Shown piece after piece: positions 40,979 to 50,530 of a stretch of 64,000 nucleotides of DNA. Origin of the DNA: Mycobacterium sp. AZCC_0083 (GTDB lineage: Bacteria > Actinomycetota > Actinomycetes > Mycobacteriales > Mycobacteriaceae); NCBI RefSeq assembly GCF_014202335.1, contig NZ_JACHGP010000003.1, positions 186,001 to 250,000 of the forward strand, in the 5' to 3' direction. Both the position numbers and the translations under genes were made by a program. The notes below the pieces were generated by a model. The model did not search any database. It saw only the letters and a list, made by a program, of their open reading frames with translations, and was not told the DNA's origin. Each line of letters begins with the position of its first letter. Within the stretch, counting starts at the first letter, position 1.

Positions 40979-42958
40979 GTGACGATTCGACACGTTCGGT
41001 GGCCTTCCCGCTCGCCGCGCCGCCAGTCGAGAACCACCGGCGTCCGCCGCGCCATGGGAGTGCTCGCCGTACTGGTCGCACTGGTGGTGCTGGGCGTCGG
41101 TGCCGCCGGGACGGCGGCGGCGCACCCGACGCTGCTGTTCACCGATCCCGCCGCCGACACCGCGGTACCGATTGCGCCGCAGGCGATCACGCTGATGTTC
41201 AACGAGCCGGTCACCATCGGCGCCGACGCGGTCGTGCTGCTCGACAAGGACGGCGCGACGGTGCCGATCGGCGTCGCGACAACCGCGCGTGGCGCGCAGG
41301 TGGTGACCGCACGCCCGAGCGCGCCGCTGCCGCCGGGCAGCTACACCGTGCGCTGGCGCGCCACCGGCACCGACGGCGACCTGGTCGAAGAGGAATTCCG
41401 GTTCGGCGTCGGCTATGCGCTGACCGCCGCAGCGTCGGGCACCAACGCTGCGTCGATCGCCTGGCTGTCCGCAGGGCTGCGCTGGTTGCTGTTCGGGGGC
41501 TTCGCGATCGCGTTCGGCGGTCTGATCGCCCAACGGTTTACCTCCTCGGCGCGGGCCGAGAACCCGCGGCTTCCGGCGACGAGGTCGTGGACCATCGGCG
41601 CCCTACTGGTCGCGCTGGCCGCGGTGGCCGGGCTCGGGGCCGAGATGGTGGCTGAGGCCGGACGGGTGAATGTCTTGTGGCGCGGCGGTTCTGGGGTAAT
41701 CCTGTCGGTCGAAGCTGCCGGACTGCTCGCGGCGCTGGCCGTTGTCGGTGTGCGACGCCGAGCGTGGGCCCTGCTGCCGCTGCTGGTTGTGGTCGGCGCG
41801 GAAGGATGGCGGTCGCACGCCCATACCGTGGCCGGAGTGTGGGGCGCGTTGCTCACCGGTGTGCACCTGGGCGCCGCCGCGATCTGGGTCGGCGCCCTCG
41901 TCGCGACGACGCTGACGGCGCTTGCCTGGCGGCGTGAACCGGCGGCGCTGCGATGGGTGCTCAGCGGCTACATGCGGCTGGCGGTGTGGACGTTCGCCGT
42001 CGTCATCGCCACCGGCGTGGTGTCGGCGCTGGTGCTGCTACCGCTGTCCGAGGTGTTCTCCACCGATTACGGCCGGGTCCTGGTGGTGAAACTCGTTCTC
42101 GTCGCCGTCGCCACCACCTTGGCCTTGACGGCGCGCAGGATCCAACGCAACGAAGCCCGTATCTCGAAGGTGCCCAGCGTGATTCGCGCCGAAGGCATTA
42201 CCCTGGTCGCGGTGCTCGCGCTCAGCGCGACACTGGTGTCCACGACGCCGGCAAGGGGCGCAGTGCAACCAGCGCCACCGGAACCCAAAGGTCCGGTGCT
42301 GCCGTTGGGGACCCTCGCCGGCCAGATCGGAGTGGCCGTCGCCGCTAGTGACGGACAACTGGTGGTACGGCTGTCGGCACCACATCGTGGAGACTTCTAC
42401 GCCGCCCAACCCGACCGGCACTACACCCTGTCCGGCCGGTACGGCCGACCCGACGGTGCCGACGCGGCACTGCCGTTTCGCGGCTGCGGGCAGGGTTGCT
42501 TCGTAGCGACCGCGGCCTGGGGCGCTGGCGACAACGTGTTGAGCCTGGCCGCCGGGGCCGACGACGCTCGGGGCGCGCCGGTGAGTCTGCTGGTGCCGTG
42601 GCCGACGCGCCCGGGCGCCGAGGACCTCGCTCGCGCCGTGGCCGCGACCGGGGCCGCTGGCCAGATCACCGTCTACGAATCGGTCACCAGCGACTCGGCG
42701 TCGGGCGCCGGTGCGCCCACACCGCTGGAATTGTCGGCAGAGTTCTTCGTGTCACAGCAGCCCTACGCGGCGGGCAGCGCCCCGCAGGCGGTCCGTGTCT
42801 CGAGCGGCAGCGGCGCGACCCGGCTCGCCCTCGGATACCCTGCCGCGTCGATCTCGATGCTCCTCACCCTCGACAAAGCGGGGCGAATCACTGACGAGAC
42901 CCTGACCGACCCAAGCCATCTCGTCACCAGGCGGATCGTGTATCCCGACCACGACTAA
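40979..42958 (+). CDS. CopC-CopD fusion copper protein
   Basis: A protein of about 659 residues (634 if ATG 41054 is used). After a signal peptide the mature chain begins AAHPTLLFTDPAADT, with the N-terminal His that CopC uses to bind Cu(II); FNEPVTIGADAVVLLD and SYTVRWRATGTDGDLVEEEF complete the CopC fold. About eight helices follow, with HTVAGVWGALLTGVHLGAAA typical of CopD. A Cys-containing soluble domain (RGCGQGCFVA) closes the protein. GTG 40979 gives the basic n-region a signal peptide needs, so it is preferred, but the start is uncertain. Confidence 0.82.
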   Translation: MTIRHVRWPSRSPRRQSRTTGVRRAMGVLAVLVALVVLGVGAAGTAAAHPTLLFTDPAADTAVPIAPQAITLMFNEPVTIGADAVVLLDKDGATVPIGVATTARGAQVVTARPSAPLPPGSYTVRWRATGTDGDLVEEEFRFGVGYALTAAASGTNAASIAWLSAGLRWLLFGGFAIAFGGLIAQRFTSSARAENPRLPATRSWTIGALLVALAAVAGLGAEMVAEAGRVNVLWRGGSGVILSVEAAGLLAALAVVGVRRRAWALLPLLVVVGAEGWRSHAHTVAGVWGALLTGVHLGAAAIWVGALVATTLTALAWRREPAALRWVLSGYMRLAVWTFAVVIATGVVSALVLLPLSEVFSTDYGRVLVVKLVLVAVATTLALTARRIQRNEARISKVPSVIRAEGITLVAVLALSATLVSTTPARGAVQPAPPEPKGPVLPLGTLAGQIGVAVAASDGQLVVRLSAPHRGDFYAAQPDRHYTLSGRYGRPDGADAALPFRGCGQGCFVATAAWGAGDNVLSLAAGADDARGAPVSLLVPWPTRPGAEDLARAVAATGAAGQITVYESVTSDSASGAGAPTPLELSAEFFVSQQPYAAGSAPQAVRVSSGSGATRLALGYPAASISMLLTLDKAGRITDETLTDPSHLVTRRIVYPDHD

Positions 42959-43084
42959 TCAAGCGATGCCTTCCGGGCGGCATTCAGGCTCCGCCGCGAG
43001 GAAGGCCTCGGTGCCGCGAGCATCGGTTCGGGGACGGAGTCGTCACCCGCGTACGGGCCCCACGCAGCGGCGTCAGAGTAGGCG

Positions 43085-43382
43085 CTAGCCGCATCCCAGG
43101 CCGCTCATCGGCGGGCCGGCATGCGCCGCAGCGGCAAGACCGAGCAGCGCTAGCGCGGCGCCGATCGCGACCAGTGTCATCACCAAGGAGCGCGGGGAAC
43201 CCCGTGGCGGGCGGAAGCGGCTCAGGAATGGGCGGCAGGTCTGCGGTGAGTGCAGCCAGCTCGCCCATGGTGCGTGATCGGTACACCGCGGCGGCACGGT
43301 CGGAGAATTCGTCCATGCTGAGCCGTCCGGCAGAGGTGTGCCGCTGCAGTCCTGTGAGCCCCCGATCTGGACTCGTTCACAC
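43085..43382 (-). pseudogene. Degraded DUF1707 membrane protein gene
   Basis: The frame GLTGLQRHTSAGRLSMDEFS, then AVYRSRTMGELAALTADLPP, is a DUF1707 domain. It has no good start codon (a TGA lies just upstream). After PPATG it must change frame to reach a membrane helix and end, MTLVAIGAALALLGLAAAAH, with a stop at 43085. The 126 nt between this and copCD hold nothing recognised. Confidence 0.55.
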
Positions 43383-43811
43383 CTCGACGGCCGCTCGGGC
43401 TGCGGTCCCGGGATCGGCCAGGTCGCTTTCCAGGATCCAGCAGACGCCGGCCTCCTCGATCGGCCCGGCGGTGGTGGCGTGGTCGAGCAGCGCACCGAGA
43501 TGGGCCTCCAGGCTGGACAGTTCCGCGATCGTGGCCCGCACCTGATCGAGCCGAGCCTGCAGAGTGCTGACCACGTGTTCGCACGGCGCATCGCCTCGAT
43601 CGGCGATGGCCAGTACTTGGCGGACCTCCCGCAACGACAGGCCCGCGGACTGGGCGCGGCCGACGAATTCCAGCCGGTCGATGGACTCGGGTCCGTAGTC
43701 GCGGTAGCCGGCCTGCGTGCGAGCGGGGGCGGGCAGCAGGCCGGCCTGCTCGTAGAACCGGATGGTCTTGGCCGTGGTACCGCCGCGGCGGGCGAGTTCG
43801 CCGATCTTCAT
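43377..43811 (-). CDS. MerR-family regulator next to copA
   Basis: A 144-residue MerR protein: [20 protein letters not shown] is the DNA-binding start, followed by the dimerisation helix and a Cys in [12 protein letters not shown] and another near the end (GVCWILE). Copper-sensing CueR has a C-x7-C loop near the C-terminus, which is absent; one Cys in the loop region before the long helix resembles Zn- or Hg-type members. It is divergent from copA with a MerR-type promoter between them, so it most likely activates copA. Confidence 0.82.
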   Translation of the reverse strand: MKIGELARRGGTTAKTIRFYEQAGLLPAPARTQAGYRDYGPESIDRLEFVGRAQSAGLSLREVRQVLAIADRGDAPCEHVVSTLQARLDQVRATIAELSSLEAHLGALLDHATTAGPIEEAGVCWILESDLADPGTAARAAVEV

Positions 43812-43820
43812 CGTGCCTCC

Positions 43821-43851
43821 TTGACATTCCACCGTACTGGAACGTTTATGG
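43821..43851 (+). promoter_or_regulatory. MerR-type promoter of copA
   Basis: A -35 box TTGACA at 43821 and a -10-like TTATGG at 43846 are separated by 19 nt, longer than the normal 17. The spacer contains the inverted repeat TTCCA-N6-TGGAA, exactly the elongated-spacer layout that MerR proteins untwist. The copA ATG at 43859 is 7 nt after the -10 box, so the mRNA is probably leaderless. Confidence 0.7.
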
Positions 43852-43858
43852 TCGGGTC

Positions 43859-46399
43859 ATGAGCACGACGGTCGATGAGGGCGCCTCGGGGACGCAGCGG
43901 GTCGAGTTGGCGATCGGCGGGATGACGTGCGGGTCTTGCGCCACCCGGATCGAGCGCAAGCTCAACAAACTCGACGGTGTCACCGCGGCGGTCAACTACG
44001 CCACCGAAATGGCTCGGGTCGAGTTCGCGCCGTCGGTATCGACCGCCGATCTGATCGCCGTGATCGCCGACACCGGCTACACGGCCACCGAACCGAAAAC
44101 GGTAGCCACTGAGGATGATTCGGCGCACCAGTCGAGCGACCACGACGGGTACGACGAGCACACTGCCTCGCTGCGGCAGCGGATGCGGGTGTCGCTCGCG
44201 CTCGGGCTGCCGGTGATCGCGCTGTCGATGTTGCCGCCCTTGCAGTTCACCTACTGGCAGTGGCTCGCGTTGACGCTCGCAGCGCCGGTGGCGGTGTGGG
44301 GGGCGTGGCCGTTTCATCGCGCCGCGTTCGCGAACCTGCGCCACCGCACCGCAACGATGGACACGCTGATCTCGATCGGTGTGCTCGCCGCGTTCGCCTG
44401 GTCGGTCTACGCACTGTTCCTCGGCGGTGCCGGCCACGAAGGGCTGCACCACGGGTTCAGCCTCGCCATCGAACGCGGATCCGCCGGCGACAACATCTAC
44501 CTCGAGGTCGCCACCGGATTGACCATGGCAATCCTGTCCGGCCGGTTCTTCGAGGCCCGCGCGAAACGCCGCGCCGGATCGGCATTGCGGGCGCTGCTGG
44601 AGATGGGCGCCAAGGACGTCGCCGTCCTGCGCGGCGAGCAGGAGCTACGGATCCCGGCCGACCAGCTCAGCGTCGGCGACCGATTCGTCGTACGCCCGGG
44701 GGAGAAGATCGCCACCGACGGCGTCGTCGAGGACGGCACCTCCGCGGTCGACGTCAGCATGCTCACCGGAGAATCGATACCCGTCGAGGTCGGTCCGGGC
44801 GACCCGGTCGTCGGCGCAACCGTCAACGCCGGCGGCCGCATCGTCGTCCGTGCGACCCGGGTGGGGTCGGACACCCAGCTGGCGCAGATGGCGAAGCTGG
44901 TCGCCGACGCCCAGAACGGCAAGGCCGAGATCCAGCGGCTCGCCGACCGGGTCTCGGCGGTGTTCGTGCCGATCGTGATCGGACTCGCCCTGCTCACGTT
45001 GGGGGTGTGGCTGGCGCTGGGCGCGTCGGCGGCGACCGCGTTCTCGACCGCGGTCGCGGTGCTGATCATCGCCTGCCCGTGCGGGCTCGGGCTCGCCACC
45101 CCGACCGCACTGCTGGTCGGCACCGGGCGCGGCGCCCAGCTCGGGATCCTCATCAAGGGCCCCGAGGTACTCGAATCCACCCGCCGCGTGGACACCATCG
45201 TGCTGGACAAGACCGGCACAGTCACCACCGGCAAGATGAGCCTGCTCGCCGTACACACCGGTGCCGGTGTCGGGGAGGGCGAGGCGCTCACCGTTGCGGG
45301 CGCACTCGAAGACGCCTCCGAACACCCCATCGCTGTCGCCATCACTCGGGCGGCCCGCCAACGGGTCGCAGACCTCCCGGCCGTCCGGGACTTTGCCAAC
45401 CTCGAAGGCCTCGGTGTGCGCGGGATCGTCGACGGACGCGATGTGCTGATTGGGCGGGCCAGCCTGCTCGATCAACACGGCATCGAGCTGCCCCCGGACC
45501 TGGCCACCGCCAAACGGCAGGCCGAATCCCAGGGCCGCACTGCCGTCCTGGCCGCCTGGGGTGGGGTCGCCCGCGCGGTCCTGGTAGTCGCGGACACGAT
45601 CAAACCCACCTCCCGCGAGGCCGTCGCCGGTCTGCGCGCCCTCGGATTGCGCCCGGTGCTTCTCACCGGCGACAACGCCGCCGCGGCGCGGGCCGTGGCC
45701 GACGAGGTTGGCATCGACGAGGTGATCGCAGAGGTGCTGCCCAGCGACAAGGTCGACGCCGTCGCGCGTCTGCAGCGTCAGGGCCGGGTGGTCGCGATGG
45801 TCGGCGACGGCGTCAATGACGCCGCCGCCCTGGCCCAATCCGATCTCGGGCTGGCGATGGGCACGGGCACCGACGTCGCGATCGAGGCCAGCGACCTCAC
45901 ACTGGTGCGCGGGGACCTGCGCGCCGCGGTCGACGCGATCCGCCTGGCACGCCGCACCCTCGGCACGATCAAGGCCAACCTGTTCTGGGCCTTCGCCTAC
46001 AACCTGGCCGCCCTCCCCCTGGCGGCCCTTGGGCTGCTCAATCCACTCATCGCCGGCGCCGCGATGGCATTGTCGAGTGTGTTCGTCGTATCCAATAGCC
46101 TGCGGCTGCGGCGCTTCCGCAGCGCCTATCCGGTCACTCGGCAGGAAGGCGACCGACGATCGACCGACCTGGCGGAAAGCGCTGCGGCACAGCCATCCTC
46201 GGACATCCCGACCGTGACGGTCCCCACCCTGCCGGACCCGCATCTGGTGCAGCTGGCCGCCATCGCGACTCGCCTCGAATCGGTCGTCGACGCATTGACT
46301 CGTACGCCGCAGGCGGAGCCGACGCGCAACTCCGAGGGGTGGCACACCCGCGATCGATCTGTAACATCGCCAACAGCCATCTACTATCGTAGTACGTAG
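43859..46399 (+). CDS. copA: Copper-transporting P1B-type ATPase CopA
   Basis: An 846-residue Cu(I) exporter. One N-terminal metal-binding domain ([16 protein letters not shown], about residues 20-35) is followed by eight helices, the ion motif [19 protein letters not shown], the phosphorylation site [12 protein letters not shown], the HP motif SEHPIAVA and the hinge [18 protein letters not shown]. An extra C-terminal tail of about 90 residues has no metal motif. The stop codon TAG (46397) lies inside BlaI-like operator 4. No ribosome site is visible, in keeping with a leaderless start. Confidence 0.95.
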   Translation: MSTTVDEGASGTQRVELAIGGMTCGSCATRIERKLNKLDGVTAAVNYATEMARVEFAPSVSTADLIAVIADTGYTATEPKTVATEDDSAHQSSDHDGYDEHTASLRQRMRVSLALGLPVIALSMLPPLQFTYWQWLALTLAAPVAVWGAWPFHRAAFANLRHRTATMDTLISIGVLAAFAWSVYALFLGGAGHEGLHHGFSLAIERGSAGDNIYLEVATGLTMAILSGRFFEARAKRRAGSALRALLEMGAKDVAVLRGEQELRIPADQLSVGDRFVVRPGEKIATDGVVEDGTSAVDVSMLTGESIPVEVGPGDPVVGATVNAGGRIVVRATRVGSDTQLAQMAKLVADAQNGKAEIQRLADRVSAVFVPIVIGLALLTLGVWLALGASAATAFSTAVAVLIIACPCGLGLATPTALLVGTGRGAQLGILIKGPEVLESTRRVDTIVLDKTGTVTTGKMSLLAVHTGAGVGEGEALTVAGALEDASEHPIAVAITRAARQRVADLPAVRDFANLEGLGVRGIVDGRDVLIGRASLLDQHGIELPPDLATAKRQAESQGRTAVLAAWGGVARAVLVVADTIKPTSREAVAGLRALGLRPVLLTGDNAAAARAVADEVGIDEVIAEVLPSDKVDAVARLQRQGRVVAMVGDGVNDAAALAQSDLGLAMGTGTDVAIEASDLTLVRGDLRAAVDAIRLARRTLGTIKANLFWAFAYNLAALPLAALGLLNPLIAGAAMALSSVFVVSNSLRLRRFRSAYPVTRQEGDRRSTDLAESAAAQPSSDIPTVTVPTLPDPHLVQLAAIATRLESVVDALTRTPQAEPTRNSEGWHTRDRSVTSPTAIYYRST

Positions 46400-46407
46400 A
46401 TGCCGGA
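46380..46407. promoter_or_regulatory. BlaI-like operator 4 (half-degenerate)
   Basis: The left arm TCTACTAT, the central GTAC and GTAGAT of the right half are kept; the last six bases do not match. It overlaps the 3' end of copA and lies 57 nt before the GTG of the SafE-cupredoxin gene. It is the weakest of the four sites. Confidence 0.5.
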
Positions 46408-46463
46408 TTGCGGGGCTGCGCCGCGGCCGAGACAAGCGCAAGCCATCTCCAGGAGGACATTTC

Positions 46464-47552
46464 GTGAATCTCGTCGCGGTTCTGCTTACCGGCCTGTTCG
46501 CTGGCGGCGTCTCCTGCGCCGCCGTGCAGGGTGGGCTGCTCGCCGGGTTGATCACCCGTCAACATGCCTTCCGAGAGGGAGCCGGAAGAGGGCGGACGGT
46601 CGTTGCCTCGCAACAGAACTCGACGACAGCCGAGCCAGCCGAGGACAAACCCGCATGGTGGGGCAGCAGACTTGGTGACGACCTCGCCCCGGTGGTCGGG
46701 TTCCTGGCCGGGAAACTGGCGGCCTACACCCTCCTCGGCGCTCTCCTTGGGGCACTGGGCGGTGTCGTGCAACTCTCGCCAGGCGTGCGTACCTGGTTGC
46801 AGATCGGAGCCGGGCTGCTCATCATTACCTTCGGTCTTGCCCAGCTGGGTGTCCCTGGATTCCGGAGGATTGTCGTCGAACCTCCGGCGTCGTGGACGCG
46901 GCTGGTCCGCACCCGGACGCGTTCCCACGCCGCGCTCGCACCAGCCCTGCTCGGCGTGGCGACCGTACTGCTGCCCTGCGGAGTGACCTTGTCCGTTGAG
47001 GCGCTCGCTTTGGCATCCGGGTCGCCGTGGCGAGGTGCCGCCATCATGTCGGTCTTCGTCCTTGGCACCAGCCCGATGTTCGCGATCCTCGGCTACGCCG
47101 CCCGCAAGGCGGCCACCGTGTGGCGCGGCCGGCTCGCCGCGGCCACCGGGGTCGCTGTCGTCGCGATGGGCCTATTCACCCTCAACGGCGGCCTCGAACT
47201 CGCCGGCTCACCGCTGGCCGCCAGCAGGATTCTCGAGACGATGTCGGGCACCCCCGCCGCCGCGGACACCACCGTCGTTAGCGTCACCGGCGGGAAGCAG
47301 GAAGTCGTGGTCATGGCGTCGAGTGGCGGATACAGCCCCCGCAATGCGGAGATCAAGGCAGGCATCCCCACCACCCTGGTCGTGCGCTCCGCTGATGCCA
47401 CCGGCTGCGTCCGCTCGTTCGCCATCGGCGGCGCCGAAACGGTGCTGCCCGAATCCGGCGACACTCGTATCGACCTCGGCACACCCACCGCGGGAACCCT
47501 GCGTTACGCCTGCGGCATGGGTATGTACACCGGCATCATCACCATCGCCTGA
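46464..47552 (+). CDS. SafE/UreH-type membrane protein fused to a cupredoxin-like domain
   Basis: A 362-residue protein. The N-terminal part has six helices with GLFAGGVSCAAVQGGLLAG and GVATVLLPCGVTLSVEALAL, Cys-bearing repeats of the sulfite-exporter/UreH family. After about residue 265 an extracytoplasmic domain follows with VVMASSGGYSPRNAEIKAG and RYACGMGMYTGIITIA; the Cys-Met pair and beta-strand pattern are cupredoxin-like. Such fusions are found with copper genes and may load or store copper. A good AGGAGG site precedes GTG 46464. Confidence 0.72.
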   Translation: MNLVAVLLTGLFAGGVSCAAVQGGLLAGLITRQHAFREGAGRGRTVVASQQNSTTAEPAEDKPAWWGSRLGDDLAPVVGFLAGKLAAYTLLGALLGALGGVVQLSPGVRTWLQIGAGLLIITFGLAQLGVPGFRRIVVEPPASWTRLVRTRTRSHAALAPALLGVATVLLPCGVTLSVEALALASGSPWRGAAIMSVFVLGTSPMFAILGYAARKAATVWRGRLAAATGVAVVAMGLFTLNGGLELAGSPLAASRILETMSGTPAAADTTVVSVTGGKQEVVVMASSGGYSPRNAEIKAGIPTTLVVRSADATGCVRSFAIGGAETVLPESGDTRIDLGTPTAGTLRYACGMGMYTGIITIA

Positions 47553-47569
47553 TTCCAAGGAGACCTGAA

Positions 47570-47791
47570 ATGCCCACCAGCACACACATTTTCCGGGTCG
47601 ACGGCATGCACTGTGGCAACTGCTCCCTGTTGATCGACGATACGCTCGAAGACCTTCCCGGAGTCAGCAGGTCGTACACCGAGGTGAAGGCCGGGCGGTC
47701 CGCCGTGCAGCTCGACACCAGCCTGACAGACACCCGAGAGGTCATCGACAGCATCACCGGCCTCGGCTACACCGCCTCCGAACAACCGTGA
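47570..47791 (+). CDS. CopZ-like heavy-metal-associated protein
   Basis: A 73-residue single HMA domain. The metal motif is GMHCGNCSLLID (CxxC at residues 16-19) and the ferredoxin-like fold ends at GLGYTASEQ. It could pass Cu(I) to CopA or to the SafE-cupredoxin protein encoded 17 nt upstream. An AAGGAG site precedes the ATG. It ends 6 nt from the convergent DUF1326 gene. Confidence 0.85.
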   Translation: MPTSTHIFRVDGMHCGNCSLLIDDTLEDLPGVSRSYTEVKAGRSAVQLDTSLTDTREVIDSITGLGYTASEQP

Positions 47792-47797
47792 GTTCGC

Positions 47798-48433
47798 CTA
47801 CGACCCAGCGTTGGTCCAGTCGAAGTCGTAGAGGATCCAGTTGGTGTCCTTGAAGGAGAGGTGGATGCCCTCCGCATCGACGTCGAAGCTGCCTTGGCCG
47901 CAGTCGCCGCGTTTCCAGATGAAGCCTTCTTCGAGCACGATCGCGACGCGGTGCTCCTCGCCGGTGACGGGGTTCTTCAGCGTGGTGCCCTTCGCCTCGC
48001 CCACGCCGGGGACGCGGAAGCCGCTGTTGATGCCGGCGTCGTCGAGTTCCACATCGGCGCGCACGACACCGGCGACCTCATAGGTCGTCCCGAGGATTTC
48101 CCACGGCATGCCGCCGAGCGCTCCCGTGTAGATCTGGGCCAGCGCGCCGAGCTGCGCATCGCTCACCTCTGGCGGGACGACGAAGACGGCCTTTCCGTTA
48201 CCGTCATGAATCGCCTTAGGCCAGTCAATGATCATCAGCGCGGTAACGCCGGACAGATCGACATCGCCGCAGCTGCCTTCGGTAATCTGATTGGCGACCG
48301 CAGCCTTGCAGCTACCATCCGACGAGGTTGGAAAGCCGTTGAAGTTGCAGGTGCAGCCTGGCTGGCAATTGCAGAACTCGTACCCGATGCCCTTGAGTCG
48401 CCAAGTGGTGGTGGCGGTTTCGGTGACTGACAT
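47798..48433 (-). CDS. DUF1326 protein
   Basis: A 211-residue soluble protein of the DUF1326 family. The N-terminal Cys cluster FCNCQPGCTCNFNGFPT (about residues 20-36) is the family signature and suggests metal binding; a CGDVDLSG and a later CGQG carry more Cys. The ATG at 48433 has the strong site AGGAGGAGAC. It is coupled closely with the DUF2182 gene upstream (8-nt gap), a common pairing. The function of the pair is unknown. Confidence 0.8.
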   Translation of the reverse strand: MSVTETATTTWRLKGIGYEFCNCQPGCTCNFNGFPTSSDGSCKAAVANQITEGSCGDVDLSGVTALMIIDWPKAIHDGNGKAVFVVPPEVSDAQLGALAQIYTGALGGMPWEILGTTYEVAGVVRADVELDDAGINSGFRVPGVGEAKGTTLKNPVTGEEHRVAIVLEEGFIWKRGDCGQGSFDVDAEGIHLSFKDTNWILYDFDWTNAGS

Positions 48434-48441
48434 GTCTCCTC

Positions 48442-49227
48442 CTAGGCGATGGTGGTGATCAGGGACGGGGCGATCAGGAGCGCCACACCCAGAACTGCGA
48501 GGGCGGGGGCGGCGGCGAGCGCGACGCGCTCGCCGTGCTTGGAGTTCCTCTCGATGACGATCAAGGCGGTGAAGACGACCAGCCACAGCAGGCTCATGCT
48601 GGCGCTTGCGACCAGGACCGCGAACAGCGCCCAGCAGCAACCAATGCAATACGCCCCGTGGATGACACCCGTCCGAAATGCGCCGGCGGGGCGGCGGACC
48701 TGCTCGCCGTAGCGCATGAAGAAACCTAGCGGCGAGCGGCAGTGGCGCAGGCAGATCGACTTCAACGGGCTGAGCTGCCACAGCGCTGCCACGAGCAGCG
48801 TGACGCCTGAAACACGACCGGCCCAGGCGTAACCTTCGGCCAGGGGCATCTCGAGCCGGCGCCACGCGAGGTAGGCGGGGAACGCGAGCACCGTCCAGAG
48901 CGCCATGTAGCCGCCCACGAAGAACGGCACAGGCGCGACGCTGCCACGGGCCGCCGCACGGGCATACAGCTTGACGACGGGCAGGACGGCAGGAAGCATC
49001 ATCGCGGCCATCATCGCGGCCCAGGCCACGACGAATGCCCCTAGCGACATGGGATCGACCATCCGGTCCATCGGGCCGCCGGTCATCTCGCCGGCCACTC
49101 GGGCCGACCACCACCACCCGGCACCGGCCAAGCCCAAGAGCGTGGAGGGCACGACGAATCGCAACGCCAGACCGTCGCCCCTGTCAGGGGGCCCCGCAAC
49201 CCCGACCCCTGCGCTATTCATCCCCAT
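48442..49227 (-). CDS. DUF2182 metal-binding membrane protein
   Basis: A 261-residue membrane protein with six to seven helices. WAAMMAAMMLPAVLPVVKLY has the Met-rich helix typical of DUF2182, and SICLRHCRSPLGFF with GAYCIGCCWAL carry the conserved Cys and His. These residues suggest metal coordination in the membrane. Start ATG 49227 or 49221. It forms an operon with DUF1326. Confidence 0.8.
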   Translation of the reverse strand: MGMNSAGVGVAGPPDRGDGLALRFVVPSTLLGLAGAGWWWSARVAGEMTGGPMDRMVDPMSLGAFVVAWAAMMAAMMLPAVLPVVKLYARAAARGSVAPVPFFVGGYMALWTVLAFPAYLAWRRLEMPLAEGYAWAGRVSGVTLLVAALWQLSPLKSICLRHCRSPLGFFMRYGEQVRRPAGAFRTGVIHGAYCIGCCWALFAVLVASASMSLLWLVVFTALIVIERNSKHGERVALAAAPALAVLGVALLIAPSLITTIA

Positions 49228-49515
49228 TGACCGCGCCTTTCAGCCCGAGCGTTGCACAGGACCACACCCGTGGCAACCCCCTCCGTCGGGTTGCGGCTGC
49301 CGTAAACCAGACGGTGGTGGGGATATCCGTCCTGCGCTCAACGTGCGCGTCGACGAATCCCGCCGCGTACAGCCATGCAGTGGTGTCGGCGGTGGTGGGC
49401 ACGCGGTAGATCGCCGGGTCGAAACGGGCCGCCAAAGGCTGGTCGTCGGCGAGGGATGTCAGGACGAGGCGGCCACCGGGGCGCAACGTTCGGGCGATGT
49501 CGGCAAGGGCGGCGC
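49214..49515 (-). pseudogene. C-terminal remnant of a SAM methyltransferase
   Basis: The frame reads CAALADIARTLRPGGRLVLT, the post-motif II and III region of class I methyltransferases, then continues to an intact stop at 49214. Everything N-terminal to about 49510 is missing; the sequence changes there to a rhodanese remnant on the other strand. Confidence 0.6.
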
Positions 49516-49694
49516 AGGAGAACGTCGCCTACTGCCGGGGTCCCTACTGTGTCTTCGCCGACGAAGCCGTGGCGCTACTACATGCCAATGGCCGTAAGGC
49601 ACAACGGCCTCCGGAAGGCTATCCCGAGCGGTGGCTGGCAGGACGGCCAATCGCCAAACGTGACGCTGACGCACGGGAAGGGCTGATCAAATGA
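49500..49694 (+). pseudogene. C-terminal remnant of an ArsR-rhodanese protein
   Basis: The frame encodes NVAYCRGPYCVFADEAVALL and then a rhodanese end, EGYPERWLAG. This is the active-site loop of the rhodanese domain in ArsR-rhodanese fusions (CRGPYC). The HTH part is lost at the junction near 49505. It overlaps the metallo-hydrolase ATG by 4 nt, the original operon spacing. Confidence 0.65.
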
Positions 49695-50530
49695 CCGGAG
49701 TGGATCTGGTTCCGCTGGTCGACGAGGGTCTTGGCAACTCGGCCTACCTCATTGACCTGGGCGAAGGGCACGCGTTGGTCGTCGACGTGAGCCGCGATCT
49801 GCGGGCGGTGCACACCGCCGCCGCCAAACGCGGGCTGAAGGTGGCGTTCTCTGCCGACACCCACCCGCATGCCGACTTCCTTTCCGGCGCACTCCAACTC
49901 GGTGCAACGAGCGGAACTCAAGTACTGGCCTCGGCGGCCGGAAACCGTGAGTTCGCCCATACCGGCCTGCACGACGGCGACGAGGTCGACCTGGGCGGGC
50001 TGCGGCTGCGCGCGTTGATGACACCCGGCCACACCCACGAACACCTGGCGTTCCTACTGCTCGACGGCGACCGCGAACTAGGCGTCTTCACCGGTGGTTC
50101 GCTGCTGGTCGGCTCTGTCGCCCGCACCGACCTGATCGCCGATGACCGAACCGAGGAGCTCGCCCGAGCGCAGTACGCGTCGCTGCGCCGGCTCGCCACG
50201 CTTCCCGGCGACGCGCAGGTGTGGCCGACGCCGGCACCATTTCTTCTCGGTCTGTCCTACGCCCTGATCGCCGTGGGCCTGTGCGCGGTGTTCGTCCGGG
50301 AAACCCGGGGTATGCGCAGCTGGAAGCGAGCCAGCACAGCACCGGCGACCAAGCGCAGGCGGCACCGACGAATCGGCAGATCTTCATCCGCACCAGCTTC
50401 ACCGAACCAGCGCTGTCGTCCGCTAGCCAGACCGGCCTGGTTAACAACCTCAACTTCGGCCTGTCCTGGGGCCTGTTCCCAATCCTGTTCGCCCGCCACG
50501 GAATCCCCGTCGGCCACATCGGCATCCTGA
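49691..50530 (+). pseudogene. MBL-fold (persulfide dioxygenase-like) gene truncated and fused to an MFS fragment
   Basis: Residues 1 to about 177 are a metallo-beta-lactamase fold protein like ETHE1/CstB-type persulfide dioxygenases: SADTHPHADFLSGALQL with the HxHxD metal motif and TPGHTHEHLAFLLLDG. After GDAQVW, near 50225, the frame changes abruptly to membrane sequence FLLGLSYALIAVGLCAVFVR that belongs to an MFS transporter. The C-terminal part of the hydrolase is missing. With the upstream rhodanese remnant this was once a sulfur-oxidation unit. Confidence 0.65.

Noticed and set aside
43005..43316. Longer minus-strand frame from 43316 down to 42984 as a complete protein
   Set aside because: Only the first part looks like a DUF1707 domain; after about 43230 the frame turns into Arg/Ser-rich shadow sequence, while the membrane helix is in another frame.
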